DNA of 64,000 bases from Tumebacillus lacus (GTDB lineage Bacteria > Bacillota > Bacilli > Tumebacillales > Tumebacillaceae): contig NZ_JAPMLT010000001.1 of assembly GCF_026410385.1 (NCBI RefSeq), forward strand, positions 186,001 through 250,000, given 5' to 3'. Shown piece by piece: positions 1 through 9,347 of this stretch (position 1 is the stretch's first letter; each line of letters begins with the position of its first letter). The notes beneath the pieces were generated by a model. It saw only the letters and a program-made list of their open reading frames with translations, did no database searches and had not been told where the DNA came from. Both the position numbers and the translations under genes were made by a program.

Positions 1-614
1 AAACCCGCGAAGAGATGGCCGTCGCCACCGTAAACGGGGCGCTCAACCACCCCAACTGGTCGATGGGGGCCAAGATCACCGTCGATTCGGCCACCTTGAT
101 GAACAAGGGGCTGGAAGTGATCGAAGCGCACTGGCTGTTCGACATGCCGTATGACCGGATCGAGGTGGTCGTTCACCCGGAGAGCATCATTCACTCGCTG
201 GTTGAGTTTGTAGACGGCTCCGTGCTGGCCCAGCTCGGCGAGCCGGACATGCGGATGCCGATCCAATACGCGCTGACCTACCCGACGCGGTTGCCGGGTC
301 CCTATAGACGGCTCAATCTCGTGGAAGCGTCCCGACTGAATTTCCGCGCTCCGGATCTGGTGCGCTTCCCGTGCCTTGGCTATTGCTTTGATGCAGGACG
401 GACCGGCGGTTCGATGCCGACGGTGTTGAACGCAGCCAACGAGATTGCCAACGGACTGTTTTTGCAAGAACAGATCGGATTTTTAGACATCGAACGCGTG
501 ATCGCGACTGTGATGGACCGCCACAGCGTGCTGTCCCATCCGAGCCTCGATGAGGTGCTGGAAGCGGATGCGTGGGCGCGGCAGGAAGCGCTCGCCGTGG
601 CGAAACAGTCGTGA
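1..614 (+). CDS. dxr: 1-deoxy-D-xylulose 5-phosphate reductoisomerase, C-terminal part
   Basis: DXR converts deoxyxylulose phosphate to methylerythritol phosphate with NADPH, the second step of the MEP isoprenoid pathway, in the cytoplasm. The gene is cut by the window edge: the frame is open from base 3, and about 203 residues are visible to the TGA at 612-614. The substrate-binding stretch [20 protein letters not shown] and the [12 protein letters not shown] segment of the C-terminal helical domain are diagnostic. The internal ATG at base 15 is not the start, because the family motif continues upstream in frame (TREE before it). The next gene, 28 bp on, is ispG, another MEP-pathway enzyme, so the two are probably co-transcribed. 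The site-2 protease rseP/rasP that usually follows dxr in Bacillales is not here. Confidence 0.96.
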   Translation, partial: TREEMAVATVNGALNHPNWSMGAKITVDSATLMNKGLEVIEAHWLFDMPYDRIEVVVHPESIIHSLVEFVDGSVLAQLGEPDMRMPIQYALTYPTRLPGPYRRLNLVEASRLNFRAPDLVRFPCLGYCFDAGRTGGSMPTVLNAANEIANGLFLQEQIGFLDIERVIATVMDRHSVLSHPSLDEVLEADAWARQEALAVAKQS

Positions 615-642
615 CAACTGCGAATTTGGGAGAGTGTACAAC

Positions 643-1731
643 ATGCTGACTCATCGCTCGATGACTCGTCCCGTACAGGTCGGTAACGTGACGATCGGCG
701 GCAGCGACTCGGTCGTTCTGCAATCCATGACCATGACCAAGACGGCCGATGTGAAAGCGACCGTCGAACAGATTTTGCGCCTGGAAGAAGCGGGTTGTCA
801 GATCGTACGGGTGACGGTCAACAACATGGAGGCGGCCGAGGCGATCAAGGAGATCAAAAAAGAGATCTCGATCCCGCTGGTGTCTGACATCCACTTTGAC
901 TACAAGCTCGCTCTGAAAGCTGTTGAAAACGGCATTGACAAAGTCCGCATCAACCCCGGCAACATCGGCAAGCGGGAAAAGGTGCAGGAAGTCGTCAAAG
1001 CCTGCCAAGAACGGGGAGTGCCGATCCGAATCGGCGTCAACGCCGGTTCTCTGGAAAAGCACATCCTCGACAAATACGGCTACCCGACTGCACGCGGGAT
1101 GCTGGAGAGTGCGGAGTACCATGTCGGCATCTTGGAGGACCTCGGCTTTGAGGACATCATCATCTCGATGAAGGCGTCCGACGTGCCGCTGGCGATCGAA
1201 GCCTACACCTTGGCAGCGGAGCGGTTCCGCTATCCGCTGCACCTTGGCATCACCGAGGCGGGCACGCTGTTCTCCGGCACGGTGAAAAGCGCAGCGGGCC
1301 TTGGCGCCTTGCTGGCAAAGGGCATCGGTTCGACGATGCGCATCTCGCTGTCGGCCGACCCGGTGGAAGAGATCAAAGTCGGCCGCGAACTGCTCAAGTC
1401 GTTCGGTTTGGCCAGCAATGCGGTCACGCTGATCTCTTGCCCGACCTGCGGCCGAATCGAGATCGACCTGATCTCCATCGCCAATGAGATCGAGGAATAC
1501 GTCTCGAAGATTCAAGCTCCGATCAAGGTCGCCGTCCTCGGCTGCGCGGTCAACGGCCCTGGCGAAGCACGCGAAGCGGACATCGGCATCGCAGGCTCTC
1601 GCGGCGAAGGGCTCTTGTTCCGCCACGGTGAGATCGTGCGCAAGATCCCGGAAGCGACGATGGTGGAAGAACTGAAAAGAGAAATCGACGCCCTTGCCAA
1701 GCAGTACGAACTGACCGGATCGTTGAAGTAG
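643..1731 (+). CDS. ispG: 4-hydroxy-3-methylbut-2-en-1-yl diphosphate synthase (flavodoxin)
   Basis: IspG (GcpE) is the 4Fe-4S enzyme that turns MEcPP into HMBPP late in the MEP pathway. The ATG at 643 has a GGGAGAG ribosome-binding site 9-15 bases upstream and gives 362 residues, normal for the bacterial single-domain form. The N-terminal TIM-barrel part carries VQSMT and [10 protein letters not shown]. Three cluster-ligand cysteines are visible near the C-terminus: CPTCGR supplies two and [11 protein letters not shown] supplies the third. The frame stays open upstream to 550, but that stretch overlaps dxr and does not look like IspG. A strong intrinsic terminator follows the stop directly, so dxr-ispG end one transcription unit. 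Confidence 0.97.
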   Translation: MLTHRSMTRPVQVGNVTIGGSDSVVLQSMTMTKTADVKATVEQILRLEEAGCQIVRVTVNNMEAAEAIKEIKKEISIPLVSDIHFDYKLALKAVENGIDKVRINPGNIGKREKVQEVVKACQERGVPIRIGVNAGSLEKHILDKYGYPTARGMLESAEYHVGILEDLGFEDIIISMKASDVPLAIEAYTLAAERFRYPLHLGITEAGTLFSGTVKSAAGLGALLAKGIGSTMRISLSADPVEEIKVGRELLKSFGLASNAVTLISCPTCGRIEIDLISIANEIEEYVSKIQAPIKVAVLGCAVNGPGEAREADIGIAGSRGEGLLFRHGEIVRKIPEATMVEELKREIDALAKQYELTGSLK

Positions 1732-1735
1732 GTAA

Positions 1736-1762
1736 AAAAGCCCCGAATCTTTCGGGGCTTTT
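1736..1762 (+). terminator. Intrinsic terminator after ispG
   Basis: AAAAGCCCCGAA pairs with TTCGGGGCTTTT around a 3-base loop, with the T-run forming the end of the 3' arm. It lies 4 bases past the ispG stop. Confidence 0.9.
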
Positions 1763-1765
1763 GCT

Positions 1766-1794
1766 TTGAGTTTTGGTGAAAAATACCGTACAAT
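1766..1794 (+). promoter_or_regulatory. SigA-type promoter for proS
   Basis: TTGAGT (1766-1771) and TACAAT (1789-1794) are 17 bp apart, just after the ispG terminator and 50 bp before the proS start. Confidence 0.7.
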
Positions 1795-1843
1795 AAAGAA
1801 TCATGCAAGAGTGCAAGCCACTCACGATTTGGAGGAATATCAG

Positions 1844-3556
1844 ATGCGTCAAAACAAAATGCTGCTTCCCACCTTGCGGGAAGTGCCGAAAGATGCTGAA
1901 ATCGTATCCCACAGACTGCTCCTGCGCGCAGGTCTTGCCCGTATGTTTGCAGCCGGGATGTATACATATCTGCCACTCGGCCTCCGAGTGCTCCGCAAGA
2001 TCGAACACATCGTTCGCGAAGAGATGGACAAATCCGGTGCCCAAGAGATCCTCGGCAGCATCCTGCAGCCGGCCGAACTGTGGCACACCACCGGCCGCTG
2101 GGATGATTACGGCCCGGAGATGATGAAGATGAAAGACCGTCACGACCGCGACTTCGTGCTCGGCCCGACGCATGAAGAGTTGGTGACCACGCTGGCCAAG
2201 CAAGAAGTCAACTCGTACAAGCGCCTGCCGTTCAACATCTACCAAGTGGCCACCAAGTTCCGTGATGAACGCCGTCCGCGCTTTGGCATGCTCCGCGCTC
2301 GCGAGTTCACGATGAAGGACGCGTATTCTTTCCATGCTTCCTATGAGTCTCTTGGCGAGACGTACGACCTGATGCACAAGACCTACACCAGCATTTTCAC
2401 CCGCCTTGGCCTGAACTTCCGCCCGGTGCAAGCGGACGCAGGCACCATCGGTGGCTCCGGCCGCAACCATGAGTTCATGGTGTTGGCCGACATCGGGGAA
2501 GACACCATCGCGGTATGCACGCACTGCGACTACGCGGCCAACCTCGAAAAAGCGGAAGCGCGTTACGCTGCAGCGGGCGTGGCTCCGACCGAGGACGCGC
2601 CGGCGTATGAAAAACTTCACACTCCGGAGATCAAGACGATCGATCAATTGGTCGAGTCGCTGAATGTGGAAGCAAACACTGTGATCAAAACGCTGGTTTA
2701 TCTGGCGGACGGTGAAGCGGTGGCTGTCGTCCTGCGCGGCGACCATGAAGTCAACGAACTGAAACTGCAAAAATTCCTCGGTGCCCGTACCTTGGAGCTG
2801 GCAAGCCATGCGGAAATCGAGCGCGTGACCGGCGTGCCGTCCGGTTTTGTCGGCCCGGTGGGTCTGAAGATCCCGGTCGTCATTGACCGCGACGTGCTGG
2901 GTGTCAGTGCGGGCGTTGCGGGTGCGAACGAGCGCGACTATCACTTCCAAAACGTCGTGGCAGGCCGTGATTTCCAAACGGAGCGCGTCGGCGACCTGCG
3001 CAACGCAGTTGTAGGCGATCTCTGCCCGCATTGTGAAGAAGGCACGCTGGAGTTCTACCGCGGTATCGAGGTCGGTCACATCTTCGAACTGGGAACCAAA
3101 TATTCCGACTCGCTCGGTGCTACTTTCCTCAATCAAGACGGCAAAGCGCAGTCGTTCATCATGGGCTGCTACGGCATCGGCATCTCGCGTCTGATCACCG
3201 CCGTGATCGAGCAGAACAACGACGAAAAAGGCATTATCTGGCCGATGGCTGTCGCTCCGTACCAAGTCCACGTCATCCCGGTCAAGGTGAAGGACGAAGA
3301 ACAGATGCGCCTCGCGGAACAACTGTACAACCGTCTGCGTGAACAAGGCGTCGACGTGTTGCTCGACGACCGCGATGAGTCGGCCGGCGTCAAGTTCAAA
3401 GACTCCGACCTGATCGGCCTGCCGGTGCGTGTCACCGTCGGCAAAAAAGCGGGCGAGGGCATCGTCGAATTTACCGTGCGCAAAACGGGCGAAGCGAAAG
3501 AAGTGTCGCTGGAGCAAGCGTACGAAGAGATCATGGGTCTGGTCGCCGGTCACTAA
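1844..3556 (+). CDS. proS: Prolyl-tRNA synthetase, bacterial (ProS type 1)
   Basis: Class II aminoacyl-tRNA synthetase that charges tRNA-Pro. The start is ATG 1844 with GGAGG at 1831-1835, giving 570 residues, the usual size for the form with the INS editing domain between motifs 2 and 3. Visible features: motif 2 [25 protein letters not shown], the insertion domain from about residue 230 to 390 (the part that clears misacylated Ala-tRNA), and motif 3 [13 protein letters not shown], followed by the anticodon-binding domain. An upstream in-frame ATG at 1766 was not used because it would overlap the promoter. In Bacillus proS follows rasP and precedes polC; here a glycosyltransferase gene separates it from polC. 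Confidence 0.97.
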   Translation: MRQNKMLLPTLREVPKDAEIVSHRLLLRAGLARMFAAGMYTYLPLGLRVLRKIEHIVREEMDKSGAQEILGSILQPAELWHTTGRWDDYGPEMMKMKDRHDRDFVLGPTHEELVTTLAKQEVNSYKRLPFNIYQVATKFRDERRPRFGMLRAREFTMKDAYSFHASYESLGETYDLMHKTYTSIFTRLGLNFRPVQADAGTIGGSGRNHEFMVLADIGEDTIAVCTHCDYAANLEKAEARYAAAGVAPTEDAPAYEKLHTPEIKTIDQLVESLNVEANTVIKTLVYLADGEAVAVVLRGDHEVNELKLQKFLGARTLELASHAEIERVTGVPSGFVGPVGLKIPVVIDRDVLGVSAGVAGANERDYHFQNVVAGRDFQTERVGDLRNAVVGDLCPHCEEGTLEFYRGIEVGHIFELGTKYSDSLGATFLNQDGKAQSFIMGCYGIGISRLITAVIEQNNDEKGIIWPMAVAPYQVHVIPVKVKDEEQMRLAEQLYNRLREQGVDVLLDDRDESAGVKFKDSDLIGLPVRVTVGKKAGEGIVEFTVRKTGEAKEVSLEQAYEEIMGLVAGH

Positions 3557-3618
3557 GCGTCTCCTTGGGAGAGGAGCAAACAGCGGATGCGCCTTTTCTA
3601 AAAAAGGAGCGATGTTGT

Positions 3619-4245
3619 TTGATCACGCTGATCATTCCAGCCTACAACGAAGCCGATAACATCGAGCCTGTGCTCGACGTCGTGACGCAGATGCCGGATT
3701 TCCAGCAAATAATCGTCGTCGATGACGGCTCGGTCGATGGAACTTATGATAAAATCATAAAGTATCCGGTAGAGATCATTCGGTTTGATCTCAACCGCGG
3801 CAAAGGAGCAGCGATCTGGGCGGGCGTTCAGTCTGCCCGCTCTCCTTTCGTGATGTTGCTCGATGCCGATCTGATCGGACTCAAGGCCACACATCTGCAC
3901 AGCCTGATCCGTCCCGTTGTGGAAGACGGGGCGGCGATGGCGCTCGGACTGTTTGGAGCTGGCCGTTTTGCGACCGATTGGGCGCAGCGGGTGGCTCCTC
4001 ATTTGTCAGGGCAGCGCGTGCTCCGGCGGGAAGTGCTCGAATCCCTGCCGCTGATTGAAACGACGCGCTACGGCGTGGAGGTCGCTTTGACGCGTCATGT
4101 CCGCCAACAGGGCTGGCCGGTCGTGGAAGTGCCGCTCTTTGACCTGACGCACCGGATGAAAGAAGAAAAGCTCGGCTACGTGTCCGGATTTGCCGCGCGG
4201 CTGCGGATGTACTGGGATATCCTGCGCGTGCTGGTCCGCTCGTGA
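3619..4245 (+). CDS. Family 2 glycosyltransferase
   Basis: A 208-residue GT-A fold protein. The start TTG 3619 is chosen because AAGGAG lies 9 bases upstream and the family N-terminus (MITLIIPAYNEADN) begins there; a longer frame from 3565 overlaps the ribosome-binding site. IVVDDGSVDGT at about residue 31 and LLDADL at about residue 80 match the nucleotide-sugar and metal-binding DXD region of dolichol-phosphate-mannose-synthase-like GT2 enzymes. It has no transmembrane segment, so it is likely cytoplasmic or peripheral. It sits 62 bp after proS and ahead of polC, where Bacillus has no gene. Donor and acceptor cannot be read from the sequence. Confidence 0.85.
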   Translation: MITLIIPAYNEADNIEPVLDVVTQMPDFQQIIVVDDGSVDGTYDKIIKYPVEIIRFDLNRGKGAAIWAGVQSARSPFVMLLDADLIGLKATHLHSLIRPVVEDGAAMALGLFGAGRFATDWAQRVAPHLSGQRVLRREVLESLPLIETTRYGVEVALTRHVRQQGWPVVEVPLFDLTHRMKEEKLGYVSGFAARLRMYWDILRVLVRS

Positions 4246-4257
4246 ACGGGCATTTAG

Positions 4258-4263
4258 TATAAT
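4258..4263 (+). promoter_or_regulatory. Possible -10 element before polC
   Basis: A perfect TATAAT lies 28 bp before the polC start, but no good -35 is seen at 16-19 bp. It may be a weak internal promoter. Confidence 0.35.
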
Positions 4264-4290
4264 GAAATAGAGTGGAGGGGGTTTCCCATT

Positions 4291-7200
4291 ATGAGTCTTG
4301 TGGATATGAATGGGCAAAGTCTCTCTTTTTTATGCGAACGGCTCGGTATCCGTGAGGAGAGCGTCTTGCGCGAGTTGCAGGCGGGTCTGCAGGTCAGCCG
4401 CGCCCTGGTGAACCGCCGCGAACGCTCGGTCGAGGTCACATACAGACTGCCGCAGCGTTTGACATCGGCGGTGTACAGACAGATTCAAGATGCGTTTCGA
4501 ACTTTCTTTGCAGAGGATGCGCGTCACGTGACGCTGCGCTTGGAGTATGAAGGGGAAGAGACGGACGTGCTGGAGCGTGTGCGCGATTACTTTGGGTATG
4601 CGGTCGATCAGGTGCTCGGCGACGATCACTCGCTGAAGGCGGAGCTCAAAGACGTCAGCCGCCTGACCTTGGACGGACGCGACCTGCGTGTGCCTGTCAC
4701 CACCGATGTGATCAAACAGCGGTGCCAGCAGAAGGGCTACGATGAAAAGTTGGCTCTCTGGCTGCGCGACGTGCTCCAGCTCTCGGTGGTCGTGCAGGTG
4801 GACGCCGACAAAGAAAAGCTCCAAGAGGTCTCCGAATCGATGCGCTCGCTGATCGAGGAGCAAGACCGCCTTGAAGGGCAGAAGGCGTTCGTCGCCAACG
4901 AAGAGGAGAAGCGTCAAGAAGCCACCCGCAGCACCAAGGGCGGCGGCAAAGGCGACGGCGGTCCGCCGCCTGACAAGGTCGAATTGGGTCATCCGATCCA
5001 AGAGCCGGCCACACCGCTGAAAGAAGTCCAAGACGAGATGCGCCGCGTTGTCGTCGAGGGGCGGATTTTCACCGTTGAAACGCGTGAACTGGCTTCCGGT
5101 CGTACGCTCTTTACCTTTAACATCACCGACAATACCGATTCGATCTCCTGCAAGACGTTCGCAAAAGGGGACAAGCAGGTGGAAGTCCTGCGTCTGCTCA
5201 AAGACGGCATGCATCTGCGCGTGCGGGGCACCGTCCAATTCGACACGTTTGCAAAAGAGTTGGTGCTGATGATCCAGGATCTCGTCGAGATCCCGGGGCA
5301 GACTCGTACCGACACGGCGGACGAGAAGCGCGTCGAACTGCAATTGCATTCCAACATGTCGTCGCTCGACGGGATCGCCCCGGTGAAAACGCTCGTTGCC
5401 CAAGCGGCGAAGTGGGGACACAAAGCGGTTGCGATCACCGACCACGGCGTGGTGCAGGCGTTCCCGGAAGCATACTCGGCCGGTCAGAAGAACGGCATTA
5501 AAGTCTTGCTCGGTCTCGAAGCGTACGTTGTCGATGACGGTGTGCCGGTCGTGCTGAACCTGCCGGACGGCACGGAGATCCCGATTGATGAAAACACCGA
5601 ATGGGTTGTGTTCGATACGGAGACCACCGGTTTGAACGCGGCGGAGAACACCCTGATTGAGATCGCGGCCGTCAAAATGAAGGGCCGGGAGATCATCGGA
5701 GAGTGGACCGAACTCATCGACCCGCAGGTGCCGATTTCAGCCAAGATCACCGAAATCACCAACATCACGAACGACATGGTACGCGGTAAGCGCAGATTGC
5801 ACGAAGTCTTGCCGACCTTCCGCGAGTTTGTCGATGACGGGATTTTGGTCGCGCACAACGCGGACTTCGATATGGGCTTCCTGAAAGCATGTGCCAAGCG
5901 GATCGGCATGGAGCCGTGGACGAACATCGCCCTCGACACGCTGTCGCTGGCCCGCAAGCTCTATCCGCGCGAGAAAAACTATCGCCTGGGCACGCTGGCC
6001 AAAAAGTTTGATGTCGATCTGGTCAACGCCCATCGCGCGCTCGACGATACGGTCGCGCTGGCGAAAGTCTACCAATATATGTTGAAAGATATGGTGGAGC
6101 AGGGTTTTTTCACGCTCAGCCGTCTGAACGAAACTGACGGCGAGATTGACTACTCCCGTGTCCGCCCGTTCCACGCCATTCTTTTGGTGCAGAACAAAAC
6201 AGGTCTGAAAAATTTGTACAAGATCGTATCCGAATCGCACATCAAGCATTTCCATCGCGTGCCGCGCGTCCCGCGCAGTCTGATCACCAAGCATCGCGAC
6301 GGACTTCTGATCGGCACCGCCTGCCAGCAGGGCGAGTTGTTCGATGCGATCCTGCGGGGCAAGACGAAAGAGGAACTCAAAGAAGTCGCTGAGTTTTACG
6401 ACTATTTGGAGATCCAGCCGCTCCTGCATTACAAGCCGCTCCTGCTCAACGAGTCGGTTGGTTCGCTGGAGTCGATCAAAGAGTACCATCGCCTGATCCT
6501 CGAAGTGGGCAAAGAAACGGGCAAGCCGGTCGTGGCGACAGGCGACGTCCACTTTGTCAATCCGGAAGACGCGATCTACCGCCAAGTGTTCCTGACGTCG
6601 CAAAACGACCGCAACGCGAACGATCAACCGCCGCTGTACTTTATGACAACCAATGAGATGCTCGACGCGTTCGCGCACCTTGGCGAAGCGACCGCGCGAG
6701 AGATCGTCATCACCAATACGAACAAGATCGCCGACATGATCGAAGACGTGTCGCCGATCCCGGACAAACTGTATACGCCGCGCATGGAGACGGCCGGCGA
6801 TGAACTGACTAACATGTGTTATGACCGGGCGAAGGCGCTCTACGGCGAACCGCTGCCGGAGATCGTCGACGCGCGTTTGAAAAAAGAACTGAACTCGATC
6901 ATCACCCACGGCTTTGCGGGTATCTACATGATCTCGCAGAAGATCGTCCGCAAATCGCTCGATGACGGCTATCTGGTCGGTTCCCGCGGTTCTGTCGGTT
7001 CCTCGTTTGTGGCGACGATGTCGGAGATCACCGAGGTCAATCCGCTGCCGCCGCACTATCGCTGCCCGGCTTGCCAATACAGCGAGTTCCACGGTGGGAA
7101 GGTCGGCTCCGGCTTTGACTTGGAAGACATGAACTGCCCGAAATGCGGCGAGAGACTGGACAAGGACGGCCATGACATTCCGTTCGAGACGTTCCTTGGC

Positions 7201-8664
7201 TTTAAAGGGGACAAGGTCCCTGATATCGATTTGAACTTCTCCGGGGATTACCAAGCGCGGGCGCATGCTTATACGAAGGTGTTGTTCGGGGATGAGTACG
7301 TCTACCGCGCAGGGACGATCGCAACGGTCGCGGAAAAGACGGCGTACGGATACGTGAAGAAGTTTGCAGAAGAAAAAGGCTGGAATCTGCGCAACGCGGA
7401 GATGATGCGGATGGTCGACGGGTGCACCGGGATCAAGCGCACGACCGGCCAGCATCCAGGCGGCATCCTCGTCGTTCCGGACTACATGGACGTGTATGAC
7501 TTCTCGCCGATCCAGTTCCCGGCTGATGACAAGAACGCCGAATGGAAGACGTCTCACTTCGACTTCCACGCCATCCATGACAACTTGCTCAAACTCGATA
7601 TCCTGGGTCACGATGACCCGACGGTCATCCGGATGTTGCAGGACTTGACGGGCCTCGACCCGAAAAAGATCCCGACCGATGACCCGAAGGTGATGTCGCT
7701 GTTCGCAGGGACAGACGCGTTGACCATCGATCCGGAAAATCCGGTCACGCCGGAGAAGATTCGCTCCAAGACCGGTACGTACGGCATCCCGGAGTTTGGC
7801 ACCAAGTTTGTCCGACAGATGCTTGAAGACACCAAACCGAGCACGTTTTCCGAGCTGTTGCAGATCTCCGGCTTGTCTCACGGCACCGACGTCTGGTTGA
7901 ACAACGCTCAGAAATTGATTCAAGACAAGATCTGCGTGCTCAAAGACGTCATCGGCTGCCGGGACGACATCATGGTCTACCTGATCTATGCGGGTCTCGA
8001 ACCGTCGTTCGCCTTCAAGATCATGGAGAGCGTGCGGAAAGGCAAAGGCCTGACGCCGGAGATGGAAGACGAGATGAAGAAGAACAACGTTCCGGACTGG
8101 TACATCTGGTCTTGCAAGCAGATCAAGTACATGTTCCCGAAGGCGCACGCCACCGCGTATGTCCTGATGGCGGTACGGATCGCTTACTTTAAAGTCCACT
8201 ATCCGCTGGAATTTTATGCAACTTACTTCTCCGTTCGCGCCGACGACTTTGATCTGGAGATCATGGGCAAGGGCTACGACGCGATCAAAGCGAAGATCAT
8301 CGAGATCGAGGAGAAGGGCTTCCAAGCCGCGCCAAAGGAAAAGGCGCTCCACACCGTCCTTGAGATGGCGTTGGAAATGACCGCGCGCGGGTATCACTTC
8401 CTTCCGCTCGATCTGTACAAGTCGGACGCGACCCGCTTCCAAGTCATCAAGGAGTCGAACGGACTGCTTCCGCCGTTTGGTGCGTTGGCCGGCGTCGGCG
8501 AGAACGCTGCGAAGGGCATCGCTGAAGCGGCGAAGCAAGGCGAGTTCCTGTCGATTCAAGACCTGCAGGAGCGTTCCCGCGCTTCGAAAACGGTCATCGA
8601 ATTGCTGGAATCACACGGTTGTTTGACCGGCTTGCCGGAGACCAATCAACTCTCGCTGTTCTAG
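4291..8664 (+). CDS. polC: DNA polymerase III alpha subunit, PolC type
   Basis: The main replicative polymerase of low-GC Gram-positives, with built-in 3'-5' proofreading. The ATG follows GTGGAGGGGG, and the 1457 residues match full-length PolC. Domains in order: N-terminal PolC-specific region; a low-complexity Gly/Lys linker near residues 205-225; OB fold at about 255-330; PHP domain starting near 349 (LQLHSNMSSLDG, ITDHGV); the DnaQ-like exonuclease inserted in PHP at about 439 (VVFDTETTG, HNADFDMGF, HRALDD); the zinc knuckles CPAC and CPKCGERL at about 924-955; and the catalytic PDIDLNFSGD near 977, followed by the fingers and (HhH)2 region. It is the last gene before the rimP promoter. 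Confidence 0.98.
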   Translation: MSLVDMNGQSLSFLCERLGIREESVLRELQAGLQVSRALVNRRERSVEVTYRLPQRLTSAVYRQIQDAFRTFFAEDARHVTLRLEYEGEETDVLERVRDYFGYAVDQVLGDDHSLKAELKDVSRLTLDGRDLRVPVTTDVIKQRCQQKGYDEKLALWLRDVLQLSVVVQVDADKEKLQEVSESMRSLIEEQDRLEGQKAFVANEEEKRQEATRSTKGGGKGDGGPPPDKVELGHPIQEPATPLKEVQDEMRRVVVEGRIFTVETRELASGRTLFTFNITDNTDSISCKTFAKGDKQVEVLRLLKDGMHLRVRGTVQFDTFAKELVLMIQDLVEIPGQTRTDTADEKRVELQLHSNMSSLDGIAPVKTLVAQAAKWGHKAVAITDHGVVQAFPEAYSAGQKNGIKVLLGLEAYVVDDGVPVVLNLPDGTEIPIDENTEWVVFDTETTGLNAAENTLIEIAAVKMKGREIIGEWTELIDPQVPISAKITEITNITNDMVRGKRRLHEVLPTFREFVDDGILVAHNADFDMGFLKACAKRIGMEPWTNIALDTLSLARKLYPREKNYRLGTLAKKFDVDLVNAHRALDDTVALAKVYQYMLKDMVEQGFFTLSRLNETDGEIDYSRVRPFHAILLVQNKTGLKNLYKIVSESHIKHFHRVPRVPRSLITKHRDGLLIGTACQQGELFDAILRGKTKEELKEVAEFYDYLEIQPLLHYKPLLLNESVGSLESIKEYHRLILEVGKETGKPVVATGDVHFVNPEDAIYRQVFLTSQNDRNANDQPPLYFMTTNEMLDAFAHLGEATAREIVITNTNKIADMIEDVSPIPDKLYTPRMETAGDELTNMCYDRAKALYGEPLPEIVDARLKKELNSIITHGFAGIYMISQKIVRKSLDDGYLVGSRGSVGSSFVATMSEITEVNPLPPHYRCPACQYSEFHGGKVGSGFDLEDMNCPKCGERLDKDGHDIPFETFLGFKGDKVPDIDLNFSGDYQARAHAYTKVLFGDEYVYRAGTIATVAEKTAYGYVKKFAEEKGWNLRNAEMMRMVDGCTGIKRTTGQHPGGILVVPDYMDVYDFSPIQFPADDKNAEWKTSHFDFHAIHDNLLKLDILGHDDPTVIRMLQDLTGLDPKKIPTDDPKVMSLFAGTDALTIDPENPVTPEKIRSKTGTYGIPEFGTKFVRQMLEDTKPSTFSELLQISGLSHGTDVWLNNAQKLIQDKICVLKDVIGCRDDIMVYLIYAGLEPSFAFKIMESVRKGKGLTPEMEDEMKKNNVPDWYIWSCKQIKYMFPKAHATAYVLMAVRIAYFKVHYPLEFYATYFSVRADDFDLEIMGKGYDAIKAKIIEIEEKGFQAAPKEKALHTVLEMALEMTARGYHFLPLDLYKSDATRFQVIKESNGLLPPFGALAGVGENAAKGIAEAAKQGEFLSIQDLQERSRASKTVIELLESHGCLTGLPETNQLSLF

Positions 8665-8681
8665 GGCTACGAGGCGAAATG

Positions 8682-8710
8682 TTGCATCTCCGTAGGAGTC
8701 ATGCTATAAT
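8682..8710 (+). promoter_or_regulatory. SigA promoter of the rimP-nusA-infB operon
   Basis: TTGCAT (8682-8687), a 17-bp spacer and TATAAT (8705-8710) with an extended TGC just before it. No comparable promoter was found until after ribF, so it probably drives the whole translation operon. Confidence 0.85.
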
Positions 8711-8715
8711 TTGTA

Positions 8716-8820
8716 TAGTATTAGACGTAGAATACTGTCTATGAGAAGAGTGGGGAAACCCACTCTTTCGGTTTATCTGGGCGTTTCACAGAGGGCTGAT
8801 GAAGGGAATACTACTGTCAC
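8716..8820 (+). promoter_or_regulatory. Structured rimP leader
   Basis: The roughly 130-nt untranslated leader contains a 9-bp GC-rich hairpin (AAGAGTGGG, 8746-8754, with CCCACTCTT, 8759-8767) closed by a GAAA tetraloop. No long T-run follows, so it is not a plain terminator. A conserved hairpin leader ahead of rimP is known in Firmicutes, and this one resembles it; assignment to that family is an inference. Confidence 0.55.
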
Positions 8821-8852
8821 CCGATTCTGGCTCAGATTGAAGGAGGGATAGA

Positions 8853-9314
8853 ATGACGAAACGGAAAGTGACGGACGTCGTCGAGGAACTCGCAACCCCG
8901 ATCGTCGAAGGAGAGGGCCTCGAGCTCGTCGATGTGGAGTATAAAAAAGAAGGGGCCAACTGGTTCCTGCGCATTTTCATCGACAAGCCGGAGGGCGTTG
9001 ACATCGACGATTGCGGACGTGTCAGCGAGAAGGTCTCCGATATGCTGGACGAGGTGGACCCGATCCCGACCAGTTATTTTTTGGAAGTATCGAGCCCTGG
9101 CGCCGAGCGGCCGTTGAAAAAGCCAGCCGATTACGAGCGGTCGATTGGCAAGCATGTATACATAACAACGTATGAACCGATTGACGGTCAAAAAGCGTTC
9201 GAAGGCGTTTTGAACGCATATGACGGAACGACGGTCACCATTCAAGAGGCGAAATCGGTGCGAGAAGTGCCGGTTGAGGCGATTGCATCCGCAAGGCTCG
9301 CCGTCGTCTTTTAA
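8853..9314 (+). CDS. rimP: Ribosome maturation factor RimP
   Basis: RimP helps assemble the 30S subunit. The ATG 8853 sits behind GGAGGG, and 153 residues is the family length. The N-terminal alpha/beta domain ([22 protein letters not shown]) and the SH3-like C-terminal domain are both present, with the highly conserved [14 protein letters not shown] junction near residue 80. It opens the rimP-nusA-rnpM-ylxQ-infB operon in the standard order, 33 bp ahead of nusA. Confidence 0.97.
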   Translation: MTKRKVTDVVEELATPIVEGEGLELVDVEYKKEGANWFLRIFIDKPEGVDIDDCGRVSEKVSDMLDEVDPIPTSYFLEVSSPGAERPLKKPADYERSIGKHVYITTYEPIDGQKAFEGVLNAYDGTTVTIQEAKSVREVPVEAIASARLAVVF

Positions 9315-9347
9315 CCGTGATTCTCGTGAGGAGGAGAAACATCTTTT

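Noticed and set aside
5737-8559. Very long open frame on the minus strand opposite polC
   Set aside because: It mirrors polC codon positions in a GC-rich genome, has no family motif and no ribosome-binding site. Similar antisense frames opposite ispG, proS, infB and spoIIIE were dropped for the same reason.
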